In this document: positions 7,647 to 16,278 of the stretch, piece by piece
Numbering within the stretch: position 1 is the stretch's first letter
Layout of the letters: each line of letters opens with the position of its first letter
Assembly: GCA_963702925.1 (NCBI GenBank)
Contig: OY969771.1
Location: 2,852,001-2,916,000, forward strand
DNA: 64,000 nucleotides
Direction of reading: 5' to 3'
Origin: CAIKMD01 sp963702925
Lineage (GTDB): Bacteria > Pseudomonadota > Alphaproteobacteria > ATCC43930 > CGMCC-115725
Notes under the pieces: generated by a model
Databases searched by the model: none
The model's input: only the letters and a program-made list of their open reading frames with translations
Told to the model about the DNA's origin: nothing
Position numbers and translations under genes: made by a program

Positions 7647-8918
7647 ATGTTGAAACCTGAAGACAATGAACGCCTGTGCCGCGTCGGTCCGGGCACGCCC
7701 GGCGGCACCTTGATGCGCCGCTACTGGCAACCGGCTGCGCTCTCGTCCGAACTGCCCGAAAAAGACGGCGCGCCCTTGCGCGTGCGGCTTCTGGGCGAGG
7801 ATTTGTTGGCATTCCGCGACACCGAAGGTCGGGTCGGGTTGGTCGAGGCATATTGTCCGCATCGCCGCGCGCCGCTCTTTTACGGACGCAACGAGGAATG
7901 CGGTCTGCGTTGCGTCTATCACGGCTGGAAATTCGACGTGGCGGGAAATTGCGTCGACCTGCCGTCCGAGCCCGCCGAATCGTCGATGAAGGCCGGCATC
8001 AAGCTCACCGCCTATCCCACGGTCGAGCGCGGCGGCGTGGTCTGGGCCTATCTCGGGCCGAAGGACGACATGCCGGCGCCGCTCGATTACGAATGGGTCC
8101 GCGCGCCCGACACACATCGCGGCGTGTCGAAGACTTTCGAAGATTGCAATTGGGTCCAAGCGCTCGAAGGCGGCCTGGATACGGCGCATGGCTCTTTCCT
8201 GCACAACAACCGTCTCGGCGACAATCGCTTGCTGCGGCAACGCGACGGCGCGCCGAAGATCGACGTCGAAAAGACCGCTTACGGCTATTACTACGTCTCC
8301 ACCCGCAAGGTCGGCGAGGACGAGCGCTATGTGCGCGTCTACCAATACCTCATGCCGGCACAGCAGATGCGCGCCAACCTCTTGGCGCGCGAAGGCGGCC
8401 GTGCCGCCGTCCCCAAGCTCGACGGCCATGTCTGGGTACCGGTCGATGACGAGCATACTTGCGTTTACAACTGGTCTTATGGCTATGACCGGTCGGCAGT
8501 CATGACGGAAAAATATTACGCGCAGATCGAGGAAGATTACGGCCGCGGGAAAGACGATTTCCTTCCTGGCGGTTTTCATTTAAAGCGCAACAAGTCGAAC
8601 GACTATCTGATCGATCGCGGCGAGCAAAAGACCCGGACCTTCACCGGGATCAAAGGCGTCAATACGCAGGATTTCGCCTTGCAGGAAGGCATGGCGCCGA
8701 TCGTCGATCGCTCCAAGGAGCATCTCGGCACCTCGGATCGCGCGATCGTGACCATGCGCCGGCTGCTGCTCGAAGCGATCCAGGCGGTCGAGCGCGGCGA
8801 AGCCGCGCCGGGCGCCGACCCCGCTTCCCACGGCAATATCCGGCCGCATGAGGGCATCATCGGCGCTGAGCAGGATTGGCGTCAGGCCTTCGGCGCCGAA
8901 TTAACGGCAAAATGGTAA
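7647..8918 (+). CDS. Rieske non-haem iron oxygenase, alpha subunit (phthalate 4,5-dioxygenase-like)
   Basis: 423 residues. The Rieske [2Fe-2S] site is complete: CPHR near residue 70 and CVYHGW near residue 90. The mononuclear iron motif EGGLDTAHGSFLH near residues 173-185 gives the expected Glu-x3-Asp-x2-His-x4-His pattern. This architecture is that of one-component-oxygenase alpha subunits acting on phthalates or methoxylated aromatics (hydroxylation or O-demethylation), which need a separate reductase; none is adjacent. It is the last gene of a two-gene unit with the dehydrogenase. A second, diverged Rieske protein is encoded at 26785-28122. Confidence 0.92.
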   Translation: MLKPEDNERLCRVGPGTPGGTLMRRYWQPAALSSELPEKDGAPLRVRLLGEDLLAFRDTEGRVGLVEAYCPHRRAPLFYGRNEECGLRCVYHGWKFDVAGNCVDLPSEPAESSMKAGIKLTAYPTVERGGVVWAYLGPKDDMPAPLDYEWVRAPDTHRGVSKTFEDCNWVQALEGGLDTAHGSFLHNNRLGDNRLLRQRDGAPKIDVEKTAYGYYYVSTRKVGEDERYVRVYQYLMPAQQMRANLLAREGGRAAVPKLDGHVWVPVDDEHTCVYNWSYGYDRSAVMTEKYYAQIEEDYGRGKDDFLPGGFHLKRNKSNDYLIDRGEQKTRTFTGIKGVNTQDFALQEGMAPIVDRSKEHLGTSDRAIVTMRRLLLEAIQAVERGEAAPGADPASHGNIRPHEGIIGAEQDWRQAFGAELTAKW

Positions 8919-9062
8919 AGGGCGCCACGGCGCGGCGGATTGTTTAGTTTCGCCAAACAGGCCATGTTGCACTGCACCAATTATCCGCCCTGACCATGGT
9001 CCCCATGTTTCACCCGTGAGGCGGCCAATCTCGGTTGCTTCCGGGAAACAAAGGAACAGACC

Positions 9063-9248
9063 ATGCGTATCGCTTCTCTTCTTCGCGCCGGAACCCTCGC
9101 CCTCGTCCTGACCGCGACCCTTGGCTCGGTCGGCACGGCGTTCGCCGGCAGCGAAAACCTCGCCGCTCAGCCGCAAACGCAGCAGAGCGCCAATACCGGC
9201 GTCTATGACGGCGCCGATTTCCAAGCGGCGAAGAACGCCCAGTTCTGA
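9063..9248 (+). CDS. Small exported protein of unknown function
   Basis: 61 residues with a clear Sec signal peptide: basic MRIASLLR, a hydrophobic core, and a probable cleavage after GTAFA near residue 28. The mature part is only about 32 residues, Gln/Asn/Ala-rich, ending in DGADFQAAKNAQF. AAAGGAAC upstream is a fair ribosome site. I do not recognise the family. A second small exported protein follows about 100 bases later in the same direction, so they may be a pair. Confidence 0.6.
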   Translation: MRIASLLRAGTLALVLTATLGSVGTAFAGSENLAAQPQTQQSANTGVYDGADFQAAKNAQF

Positions 9249-9350
9249 AGGCTTGGAACTCCGCAATGTCGATTTCGGGACGGATGGGCCGGCGCTCTTG
9301 CAGCGCTGGTTCACCGCTCGAGATCGAGCAACGCTGTGAAGGAGCGCATC

Positions 9351-9635
9351 ATGGCGCACCGACACGTAATCCTGAGACATCATCTCATGGCTGTGGCGAT
9401 CGCCTTGGCCTTGGGCGCTTTTCCGGTGCTGACAGCAGCACCGCGGCTCTACGCCGAAGAGCCGAGCCCCGGCGCCTTGCATCAGACGCCGCTCGAAATC
9501 GCCAGAATGCTGAAGGAGCTGACGGCGGGCGGGCCGCACGATCCTGGTCCAGCGCAGGTGCCGGTGTGGCAAGGCACTGCCGCGCGCCCGACTTCCACAA
9601 TTTTCGTCGATCCTTATTCCGGCCGGCTGCAGTAG
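9351..9635 (+). CDS. Small exported protein of unknown function
   Basis: 94 residues from an ATG with AAGGAG six bases upstream; an earlier ATG in frame (9336) overlaps that ribosome site and is rejected. A His/Arg-rich N-terminus precedes a hydrophobic core (MAVAIALALGAFPVL) and a likely cleavage near LYAEE, giving a periplasmic product of about 65 residues rich in Pro and Gly. No domain is recognised. It is convergent with the VOC gene at a distance of 44 bases. Confidence 0.6.
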   Translation: MAHRHVILRHHLMAVAIALALGAFPVLTAAPRLYAEEPSPGALHQTPLEIARMLKELTAGGPHDPGPAQVPVWQGTAARPTSTIFVDPYSGRLQ

Positions 9636-9679
9636 CGCAGCGGCTCAGCGGCCATCGCCATTCTCGTCGCGGCCCAGCG

Positions 9680-10075
9680 TCAGATCGTGATGCCCTTCCA
9701 GGAATGGCTGGGCTCGGAGATGTCGAATACGATGCCGAAGGGATCGCGGTATTTGATTTCGAGATTCATGCCGGCGCGCGCCTCGAAATGGAACTTGCCG
9801 CCATTGTCCTTGATGGTCTGATCCATCGCCGCGAATTCCTTGGGGTCGTCGACCACGAAGCCGATGTGGTGAAGGCCAACGAAATCCTTGCCGCGCTCGT
9901 CGCCGGCGTCCGCGTCGGACTTGAATTTGAGAAGGGTGACGTTCATCACGCCGTCCGACAGGCTGACCGCGACGTCGTTCTCGCTGTGCTTGGTGAAGCC
10001 GAAAACCTTCTCGTAGAATTCCGCTTCGCGCTTGAGGTCGCTCACCGTGATCGCGATGTGTCTAAGCTTGGCCAT
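9680..10075 (-). CDS. VOC family protein (glyoxalase/extradiol dioxygenase fold)
   Basis: 131 residues, a single vicinal-oxygen-chelate domain. It begins KLRHIAITVSDL with FYEKVFGF, has LHHIGFVVDD near residue 76, and RDPFGIVFDIS near residue 115, the usual positions of metal ligands and the closing strand. Members act as lyases, isomerases, ring-cleavage dioxygenases or binding proteins, so the reaction cannot be named. Context among aromatic and sugar-acid genes is compatible with a catabolic isomerase or dioxygenase. It stands alone on the minus strand, 74 bases from the next gene. Confidence 0.85.
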   Translation of the reverse strand: MAKLRHIAITVSDLKREAEFYEKVFGFTKHSENDVAVSLSDGVMNVTLLKFKSDADAGDERGKDFVGLHHIGFVVDDPKEFAAMDQTIKDNGGKFHFEARAGMNLEIKYRDPFGIVFDISEPSHSWKGITI

Positions 10076-10149
10076 TTTCCACCTTCGACGTTTCCAGGAT
10101 GCCCGTTTCCTGGCGTAATCCTAGCAGAGGCCAGGGCGCAGCCGGAAGC

Positions 10150-11346
10150 TCATCTTCGCCGCGCCAAGGGCGGATGAGCGCGGAGGGCTTCCTCGTTAAT
10201 CTCGGCGCCCCAGCCAGGCCTTGTCGGCACGATCAGCTCGCCTTTTTCCACCACCGGCGGATGAGAGAGGAAATCGCTCTTCCACGGCACGTCGTCGACC
10301 TCGAATTCCATGATCCGATAATTGGCAATCGCGGCACAGAGATGCGCGCTCATCAAGGTCGCGAGATCGCCGCAGAAATTGTGCGGCGCGACATTGACCT
10401 CATAGGCATCGGCAAGGGTCGCGATCCGCACGGATTCGAGCAGCCCGTTCCAGGCGGGATCGACGATCGCGACATCGACCGCGTATTGCTCGAAGAACGG
10501 GCGATAGGCGCGCAAGCCGTGAATGCCTTCGAGCGAGGCGATCGGCGTCGATGACGACCGGCGTACCAGCGCCAAGCCCTCCGCATCATGCATGTCGATC
10601 TCGAGCCAGGTGAGGTCGAATTCCTCGACGGATTTGGCGACGCGGCGGAAGCCTTCGATGCGCTCGCTGAAATTGAGGTCGATCATCAATCCGGCTTGCG
10701 TGCCGATCCCTTGGCGAAAGGCGGACAGAACGTCTTTCACCGCGGCGATAAAATGGCCGTCGATGTTGCGGTCGAGCAGCCGAGGCCCCAGCGCGAAGCC
10801 GCCGTCGAACATGCGCGGCTCGGGCCCATCGAAGAACAACGGATTGGTTTTGATCGCGCCAAACCCGCGCTCGACCGCTTCCCGGCCAAGCTTGGTCAGA
10901 TCGTCGAGCGTCCGAACGCGCTTCTTGCCCAAATGTTTTTCGAAGAATTCGCCGTGGCGCACGCGAAAGCTGCCGCAATGCGACCAATAGAGCTTGATGC
11001 GGTCGCGCGTCGGCCCGCCGAACAGCGCATAAACCGGCACGCCGAGCGCTTTGGCTTTGACGTCGAGGCAGGCATTCTCGATGGCGGCGATCGCCTGATT
11101 GCTGAGGCCGCCGGTCGCGAGCCGCGTGATGCCGTGGAGCGACGCGCTGATGCGCGCGACTTCGCGCGGATCCATCCCGACGACGACATCGGCAAAGCGC
11201 GGAATCAGCTGCGTCACGCCGCCGACGCCGAAATTGTCGATATATTCCGACCAGCCGACCAGCCCCTCGTCGGTCGTGAGCTTCAGGAACGAGAAATTGC
11301 GCCAGCCGGCATTGGCCTGCAGGGTTTCGAGCTGGGCAATGCGCAT
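10150..11346 (-). CDS. Mandelate racemase/muconate lactonizing enzyme family protein (enolase superfamily)
   Basis: 398 residues with the capping N-terminal domain and the TIM barrel of the enolase superfamily. Metal ligands appear as LMIDLNFSE, LTWLEIDM and PIASLEGIHG; the NVAPHNF His and the IVDPAWNG Asp form the acid/base side of mandelate-racemase-type members. The GFGAIKTNP segment provides a Lys. Such enzymes abstract a proton alpha to a carboxylate, most often dehydrating sugar acids or racemising. The 2-hydroxyacid dehydrogenase gene immediately upstream (22 bases) suggests a two-enzyme acid catabolic unit. The exact acid is unknown. Confidence 0.88.
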   Translation of the reverse strand: MRIAQLETLQANAGWRNFSFLKLTTDEGLVGWSEYIDNFGVGGVTQLIPRFADVVVGMDPREVARISASLHGITRLATGGLSNQAIAAIENACLDVKAKALGVPVYALFGGPTRDRIKLYWSHCGSFRVRHGEFFEKHLGKKRVRTLDDLTKLGREAVERGFGAIKTNPLFFDGPEPRMFDGGFALGPRLLDRNIDGHFIAAVKDVLSAFRQGIGTQAGLMIDLNFSERIEGFRRVAKSVEEFDLTWLEIDMHDAEGLALVRRSSSTPIASLEGIHGLRAYRPFFEQYAVDVAIVDPAWNGLLESVRIATLADAYEVNVAPHNFCGDLATLMSAHLCAAIANYRIMEFEVDDVPWKSDFLSHPPVVEKGELIVPTRPGWGAEINEEALRAHPPLARRR

Positions 11347-11367
11347 CGGCGTCTCCCTATCTTTTCG

Positions 11368-12321
11368 CTAGAGCATGACGACAAAGGCGAGCGGTTCGCC
11401 CGCGAGCCGCCGCGCGACATTGTCGCCCACGATCTTCGCAAGCCGCTTTCCCATGACGGCGCCCGAAGCACCCGCCATATGCGGCGAGATGATGAGATTG
11501 GGCGCATCCCACAAAGGATGGTCTTCGGGCAAAGGCTCGGGCTCGGTCACGTCGAGCCCGGCGCCGGCGATGAGTTCGCTCTTCAGCGCCTGCGCCAGCG
11601 CGAGGCAATCGACGACATAGCCGCGCGCGATATTCACCAGCACCGCGTTGCGCTTCATCAACGCGAATTCCTTGGCGGCGATGAGATGGCGCGATTCCGG
11701 GCTGGCGGCGAGCGCGATCACCACCGCGTCGGCGCGCGGCAAAATCGCGTGCAGCGCGGAAACGGGCGCCGCTTCGTCGGCATCGGGATGCGGCTGGCCA
11801 CGTCGGGTCACCGCGATGATCCGCGCGCCGAAAGCCTTCAACAGCCGGCCGATCTCGCTGCCGATATGGCCAAAGCCGATCACGGCAACTGTGCTGTCGA
11901 ATGGGATCGCGCAGCGCGGACCAGCGCTCCTGTCCCAAGCATGGCGCTTCTGATTGGCCAGCAAGGCCGGGAATTGACGTTGCGCGCCGAGCAGAAGTGC
12001 GACGGCCTGGGTCGCGATCGGCGGGGCATAGGCGTCACCTGCATTGGTCAGGATCGTGCCTGGCGGTATGCCATGGCTTGCCACCGCGTCATAGCCCGCC
12101 GAGAGAAGTTGGATCCAAAGTAGATTTTTAGCGCGTTGGCGCAGCATCTCCGCCACGGCGGCGGAATAGAGCGAATCGGGAATCAGCAGGACCTCGGCCG
12201 AGGGAATGGCGGCGGCAAGCTCGGCGTCGCTGTTGACGACGGCGACCGCGTCGCCGAGCAGCTCCTTCAACCGTGCGGCGATCGGAACCGCGCCGAAATT
12301 CGCGCGAAGTACGGCATGCAT
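11368..12321 (-). CDS. D-isomer specific 2-hydroxyacid dehydrogenase
   Basis: 317 residues. The NAD-binding motif VIGFGHIGSEIGR lies near residue 147. The catalytic Arg is in LAASPESRHLI, the Glu in DVTEPEPLP and the His in SPHMAGAS, in the expected order and spacing. The reaction is reversible oxidation of a D-2-hydroxyacid (glycerate, lactate or hydroxypyruvate type) with NAD(P)H. It precedes the enolase-superfamily gene on the same strand and lies 62 bases after the MarR gene stop. It may share transcription with the MarR gene, although the regulator's main target seems to be the divergent hydratase. Confidence 0.88.
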   Translation of the reverse strand: MHAVLRANFGAVPIAARLKELLGDAVAVVNSDAELAAAIPSAEVLLIPDSLYSAAVAEMLRQRAKNLLWIQLLSAGYDAVASHGIPPGTILTNAGDAYAPPIATQAVALLLGAQRQFPALLANQKRHAWDRSAGPRCAIPFDSTVAVIGFGHIGSEIGRLLKAFGARIIAVTRRGQPHPDADEAAPVSALHAILPRADAVVIALAASPESRHLIAAKEFALMKRNAVLVNIARGYVVDCLALAQALKSELIAGAGLDVTEPEPLPEDHPLWDAPNLIISPHMAGASGAVMGKRLAKIVGDNVARRLAGEPLAFVVML

Positions 12322-12383
12322 GCGCGCATCGTATCAGAGAAAACGCGTTCTCGGCAAAGCTCCGATCGAGCCCTTCGGAACCG

Positions 12384-12899
12384 TCAACGCGCGGCCGAGC
12401 GTGCCCGCCCGCTTAGGGTTTCGAGCCCGTCCCGCGCCGCTTTTTCGCGGCTGTCGCGGACGAGACGCGAAAGCATGTCATGCAAGCGCTGTTCTTCCTC
12501 GCTAGACAGCGCCGCAAAGAAATCCGCCTCGAAACGGTCGACGGCTTTCTCGCATTTCGCCAAAAGCGCGCGTCCTTTGACGGTCAGACGCAAACGCAGG
12601 ACGCGGCGGGGTCCCGCGTCTTCGACCCGGCGGATCAGTTCCCGACTTTCGAGGCTGGCGACAATTTCGTTGCTCGATTGCGGCGCCACGCCCAAGCGCC
12701 GCGCCAGTGCCGCCGAGAAAAGTCCATCTTGATGGTCGCTGACAACCCACAGCACGATATATTGCGACGGGGTCAGACCGAAATCGCGTAACACATTATC
12801 GAGCCGCTGGTAATTCGCCAGCTGCAGCTGCTTCAGCAGATAGCTTATGCGCGGAGCCTTTTGCATCATCCCTGTCCAGTCGCGCGGCGGTGTTGACAC
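12384..12899 (-). CDS. MarR family transcriptional regulator (FerC/CouR-like by context)
   Basis: 171 residues from a GTG with GGGAG nine bases upstream; an ATG at 12869 is the alternative. The winged-helix core is evident: LTPSQYIVLWVVSDH, a recognition-helix region LGVAPQSSNEIVASLESRELIRR, and the wing DAGPRRVLRLRLTVKGRALL. MarR proteins bind DNA as dimers and are usually released by a small ligand. The gene is divergent from a feruloyl-CoA hydratase/lyase gene, as in ferC/ferB and couR loci where the ligand is an aryl-CoA thioester. A perfect palindrome between the two genes is the probable binding site and would also give autoregulation. Confidence 0.88.
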   Translation of the reverse strand: MSTPPRDWTGMMQKAPRISYLLKQLQLANYQRLDNVLRDFGLTPSQYIVLWVVSDHQDGLFSAALARRLGVAPQSSNEIVASLESRELIRRVEDAGPRRVLRLRLTVKGRALLAKCEKAVDRFEADFFAALSSEEEQRLHDMLSRLVRDSREKAARDGLETLSGRARSAAR

Positions 12900-12921
12900 T
12901 CTATCAGGCTCCCTGATAGGA
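12893..12921 (+). promoter_or_regulatory. Predicted promoter of the hydratase/synthetase unit
   Basis: A perfect -35 hexamer TTGACA at 12893-12898 is followed after 17 bases by ATAGGA (12916-12921), a weak -10. It points towards the hydratase gene, leaving a leader of about 125 bases. The MarR-type palindrome occupies the spacer and -10, the classic position for repression by occlusion. The -35 overlaps the start codon of the divergent MarR gene. Confidence 0.55.
12901..12919. promoter_or_regulatory. Palindromic operator, probable MarR-family binding site
   Basis: Perfect 8-bp inverted repeat CTATCAGG-CTC-CCTGATAG. Size and symmetry are typical of MarR-dimer operators. It lies directly upstream of the MarR start codon and inside the predicted promoter of the divergent hydratase. 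It also covers the ribosome site of the MarR gene, so bound repressor would affect both genes. Confidence 0.7.
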
Positions 12922-13056
12922 GTCCTGTCTCTTTAAGCGATCGTCGGGCGGCGGCCTTTCATCGAAAGGGGTGGAAGTCGCGGCCGGCGGGGCCTAGCAT
13001 CGCCGCCCATCGACGATTGCATGCTTGGTATTCATTGATCCTGGGGAGGAGTGACC

Positions 13057-13899
13057 ATGCCTGCCGATCCATTGCCGGGTGGCAAAAACGTCAAAGTCGA
13101 AATCGGAGAGGGAATTGCCTGGGTGACGCTCAATCGCCCGGAAAAGCGCAATTGCATGAGTCCGGCCTTGAACGACGAGATGGTCGAGGTGCTCGACGCG
13201 CTGGAGATCAACGACGACTGCAAAGTGTTGGTGCTGACCGGTGCCGGCGAAGCGTTTTCAGCGGGTATGGATCTGCGCGAGTTTTTCCGCGCGACCGACG
13301 GGCTTCCCTATGTGCAGCAGATGCGCGTGCGCCGCTCCTCGGCGATCTGGCAGTGGCACCAACTGGCGCATTTCATGAAGCCCACCATCGCCATGGTGAA
13401 TGGCTGGTGCTTTGGCGGCGCGTTCACGCCTCTGATCTCCTGCGATCTCGCGATCGCCGCCGAAGAGGCGCAATTCGGCGTGTCGGAAATCAATTGGGGA
13501 ATCATTCCGGGCGGCCAGGTGACGCGCTCCTTGGTCTTCGCGATGACCTTCCGCAACGCGATGTATTACACGCTGACCGGCGAAACCTTTGACGGCAAGC
13601 AGGCCGCGCAGATGGGCATCGTCAATGAAGCAGTGCCGAAGGCGAAGCTGCGCGAGCGCACCACGGCGTTGGCAAAGACGCTGGTCGGCAAGAACCCGCA
13701 CGCCTTGCGCGCCTGCAAGGAGGCGATCCGTGCCACCGTTGGCATGCCGTTCGAAGTCTCGGGCGATTACCTTGCCGCCAAGAGCTCGCAGCTGCGGCTG
13801 GTCGATGACGAAAGCGGCCGCACCCAGGGCCTGACCCAATTCCTCGACGAGAAATCCTATCGCCCGGGCCTCGGCCCGATGCGGCGGGACAAGAAATAG
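13057..13899 (+). CDS. ferB: p-Hydroxycinnamoyl-CoA (feruloyl-CoA) hydratase/lyase
   Basis: 280 residues, crotonase fold. The ATG is preceded by GGGGAGGA at ideal spacing; an in-frame GTG at 13051 abuts that site. Family-specific segments are WVTLNRPEKRN, FSAGMDLREFF, KPTIAMVNGWCFGG (oxyanion hole) and FGVSEINWGI, whose Glu matches the catalytic Glu of hydroxycinnamoyl-CoA hydratase/lyase. The enzyme hydrates feruloyl- or coumaroyl-CoA and cleaves the product to vanillin or 4-hydroxybenzaldehyde plus acetyl-CoA. An acyl-CoA synthetase gene follows and a MarR gene is divergent, reproducing the fer locus layout. The symbol is assigned by similarity and context. The neighbouring synthetase is frameshifted. 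Confidence 0.85.
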   Translation: MPADPLPGGKNVKVEIGEGIAWVTLNRPEKRNCMSPALNDEMVEVLDALEINDDCKVLVLTGAGEAFSAGMDLREFFRATDGLPYVQQMRVRRSSAIWQWHQLAHFMKPTIAMVNGWCFGGAFTPLISCDLAIAAEEAQFGVSEINWGIIPGGQVTRSLVFAMTFRNAMYYTLTGETFDGKQAAQMGIVNEAVPKAKLRERTTALAKTLVGKNPHALRACKEAIRATVGMPFEVSGDYLAAKSSQLRLVDDESGRTQGLTQFLDEKSYRPGLGPMRRDKK

Positions 13900-13922
13900 T
13901 TCGCGCGCGACCGGGTCCGGCC

Positions 13923-16023
13923 ATGGCAGGCATCGACATCGCACGGCTGATGCGGCCGCGCTCGGTCGCGATCGTCGGCATCTCGCCCGAGCAAAGCTCG
14001 GCAGGGTTTCTGATGCTGCGCAATCTCGAGCAATATGCCTATCCTGGCACGATCCATCTGGTCAGCCGCAATCGTAGCGAGATCGGCGGCCGCGTCTGCG
14101 TTAAAGCGATCGACGATCTGCCCGAAGGCGTCGACGCGGCGATGTTGCTCATTCCGCGGGTCGCGATCGAGGACGCCGTCAAAGCCTGTGCGCGGCGCAA
14201 GATCGGCGCGATCATCATCTTCGCCGCCGGCTTCGGCGAGGCAGGCGGCGAATGGAAAGCGGCGCAAGACCGCATCGCCAAGCTGTGCGAAGAGGCCGGC
14301 ATTGCACTCTGCGGCCCCAACTGCCTCGGCGTCGTCGATTTCGTCCATCGCATACCCTTGACCTTCTCGGCGCAGCTGGGCGACCCACTCGACGTCAAGG
14401 CCGGCGTCGTCGTGGTCGCGCAAAGCGGCGGGCTTGCCGGCGTGGTGCGCGTCGCCTTGAGGGCCAAGGGCATTCCGGTCACCTGCTGGGTTTCGACTGG
14501 CAACGAAGCCGTGCTGGGGCTTGAAGACTATGTCGCCCATCTGATCGAGGATTCGACCACGCAGGTGGTCGCGGCCTTTGCCGAGCAGATCCGCAATCCG
14601 CAGCGGTTTCTCAGCGTCGCCGCGCGCGCCCGCGACTTGGGCAAGCCGATCGTGCTGCTGCATGCCGGACGCAGCGCCGCGGCGCAGGAATTCAGCGCGC
14701 TCCCATACCGGCGCGATGGTCGGCGATTACGCCGTGATCGAAACGATCCTCGCGCACAGTGCCGTCATCCATGTCGACAGCCTGGAAGAGCTGATCGACG
14801 TGTCCGAGCTGATGATGCGCTTTCCGGCGCCACCGACCAAAGGCTGCGCCATGGTGACCGATTCGGGCGCCGTCAAAGGCATGGCGCTCGATTTCTGCGA
14901 GGCGGCCGGGCTCGACCTGCCGCAACTGCCCGAGGCGCTAGCTGCACGGCTTCAAGCCGAGCTTCCTGAATTCGTCGGCGCGACCAACCCGCTCGATTTG
15001 ACGGCGCAGGCGATCACGCATCTCGAGATGTATGAGCGCACCATCGGGCCGCTGCTCGCGGAAGACTGCTATGGCAGCCTCATTCTGACGGCGATCGTTT
15101 CCTCGGCCAGCGATTACGCGCTGGTGAAAGGCCGCGCCTCGTTGAAACCGCTCATCGGCGCAAAGAAGCCGGTGATCTACGCGATGCTCGGCGACGAGGC
15201 GGAGGTGCCGGCTGCGCTCATCGCCGAGGCGCGGGCCGGCAACGTGCCGTTCTTCCGCTCGCCCGAGCGCGCTTTACGCGCGCTGGCGCGGATCACCGAA
15301 TATGGCCGCGCCTTGGAGCGCGCGCGCCAACGTGCGCAGCCTGCCGCGGTCGCGGCGCCGCCATTGCCGGGGCGCGGCACTTTGACCGAGGCGGCGAGCA
15401 AGGCCTATCTCGCGGCTTTGGGCCTTGCGATCCCGAAAGGGCGCCTCGCGCGCTCTCTTGCCGAGGCGCGCGCGGCGGCGCAGGCGATCGGCTTTCCGGT
15501 GGCGATGAAGCTGCAGGCGAGCGCGCTGTCGCATAAAAGCGATGCCGGTGCCGTGCTTCTCCATATCGGCGACGAAGCCTTGCTCGACGAGGCTTGGGGC
15601 AAGCTCGATCGGATCGCCCGCGAAAGGAAGCTTGCGATCGATGGCGTGCTGGTCGAGGAAATGGCCAAGCGCGGGATCGAGACCATCGTCGGCGCGCGTC
15701 GCGACAAACAATGGGGCCCGGTGGTGGTGGTCGGCTTGGGTGGCATCTGGGCCGAAGCCTTGAGCGATGTGCGGATTCTTCCCGTGGGGCTCGCCGAGGA
15801 CGAGATCGCCGAGGAAATCAGCTTGCTGCGCGGCGCGAAGCTTCTCTCGGGCATGCGCGGCACAGAGCCGGCGGATGTGGCGGCCTTGGCCCGCGCCGTG
15901 GCGCTCGTGGGCGCCGTCATGACGGCGCGGCCCGAGATCGCCGAGATCGACATCAACCCGTTCACGGTTTACGAGGCGGGCCAAGGCGCCCTTGCGCTCG
16001 ATGCGCTGATTGTGACCGCGTAG
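13923..16023 (+). pseudogene. ferA: ADP-forming acyl-CoA synthetase (FerA-like), interrupted by a one-base frameshift
   Basis: Two overlapping frames make one protein of about 700 residues. The first (from ATG 13923) holds the CoA-binding domain and CGPNCLGVVDFVHRIPLTF; the second runs to 16023 with the ATP-grasp domain (LPGRGTLTEAASKAYLAALG, MKLQASALSHKSDAGAV, EIDINPFTVYE). The frame changes at about 14697-14701: removing one C joins AAAQEFSA to SHTGAMVGDYA. The His of that SHTG motif corresponds to the phosphorylated catalytic His of the succinyl-CoA synthetase alpha subunit. Family members of this NDP-forming type include feruloyl-CoA synthetase FerA. As written the gene cannot make an active enzyme; a sequencing error in the GCGCGC run is possible. 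Confidence 0.8.
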
Positions 16024-16149
16024 CACAGGCGCGGCCCAATCCGAGGGCCGTGCCGTCGTGCGAAGCAACATCAAAAGGCTCGTCGCGAAGCCGGCACCGA
16101 AACGCCGCTTCAATTCCAATTCAAGACGAGGCTAAACCCGGGCGCGTCG

Positions 16150-16278
16150 TTACGGCGCCGTCGGCACCTACGACAAAGTCGGTCGTAAGTATTTGCCGCT
16201 ATACGTCGTCGAGTTCCAATTCGCTACAACAACCGCGAAAACCCGGACATCTTCGGCGAAGCGATCAAGGGATGCTGA
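16150..16278 (+). pseudogene. C-terminal remnant of an ISXO2-like (IS1595 family) transposase
   Basis: Translation shows GTYDKVGRKYLPLYVVEFQF followed, after a one-base deletion, by YNNRENPDIFGEAIKGC and a stop. This is the conserved C-terminus of ISXO2-like transposases (pattern YHKVSRKYL...EFQFRYNNR...IF). Only about 40 codons remain; the DDE catalytic part is absent. No terminal inverted repeat or target duplication could be identified. It ends tail-to-tail against the low-GC membrane gene. Confidence 0.7.

Noticed and set aside
10588..12123. Long plus-strand open frame (511 codons) opposite the enolase-superfamily and dehydrogenase genes
   Set aside because: Antisense shadow of two well supported genes in high-GC DNA; the translation has no recognisable domain and low-complexity Arg/Ala/Asp content.
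14680..14710. Programmed ribosomal frameshift in the synthetase gene
   Set aside because: No slippery heptamer or downstream structure is evident at the junction; an indel or sequencing error is simpler.
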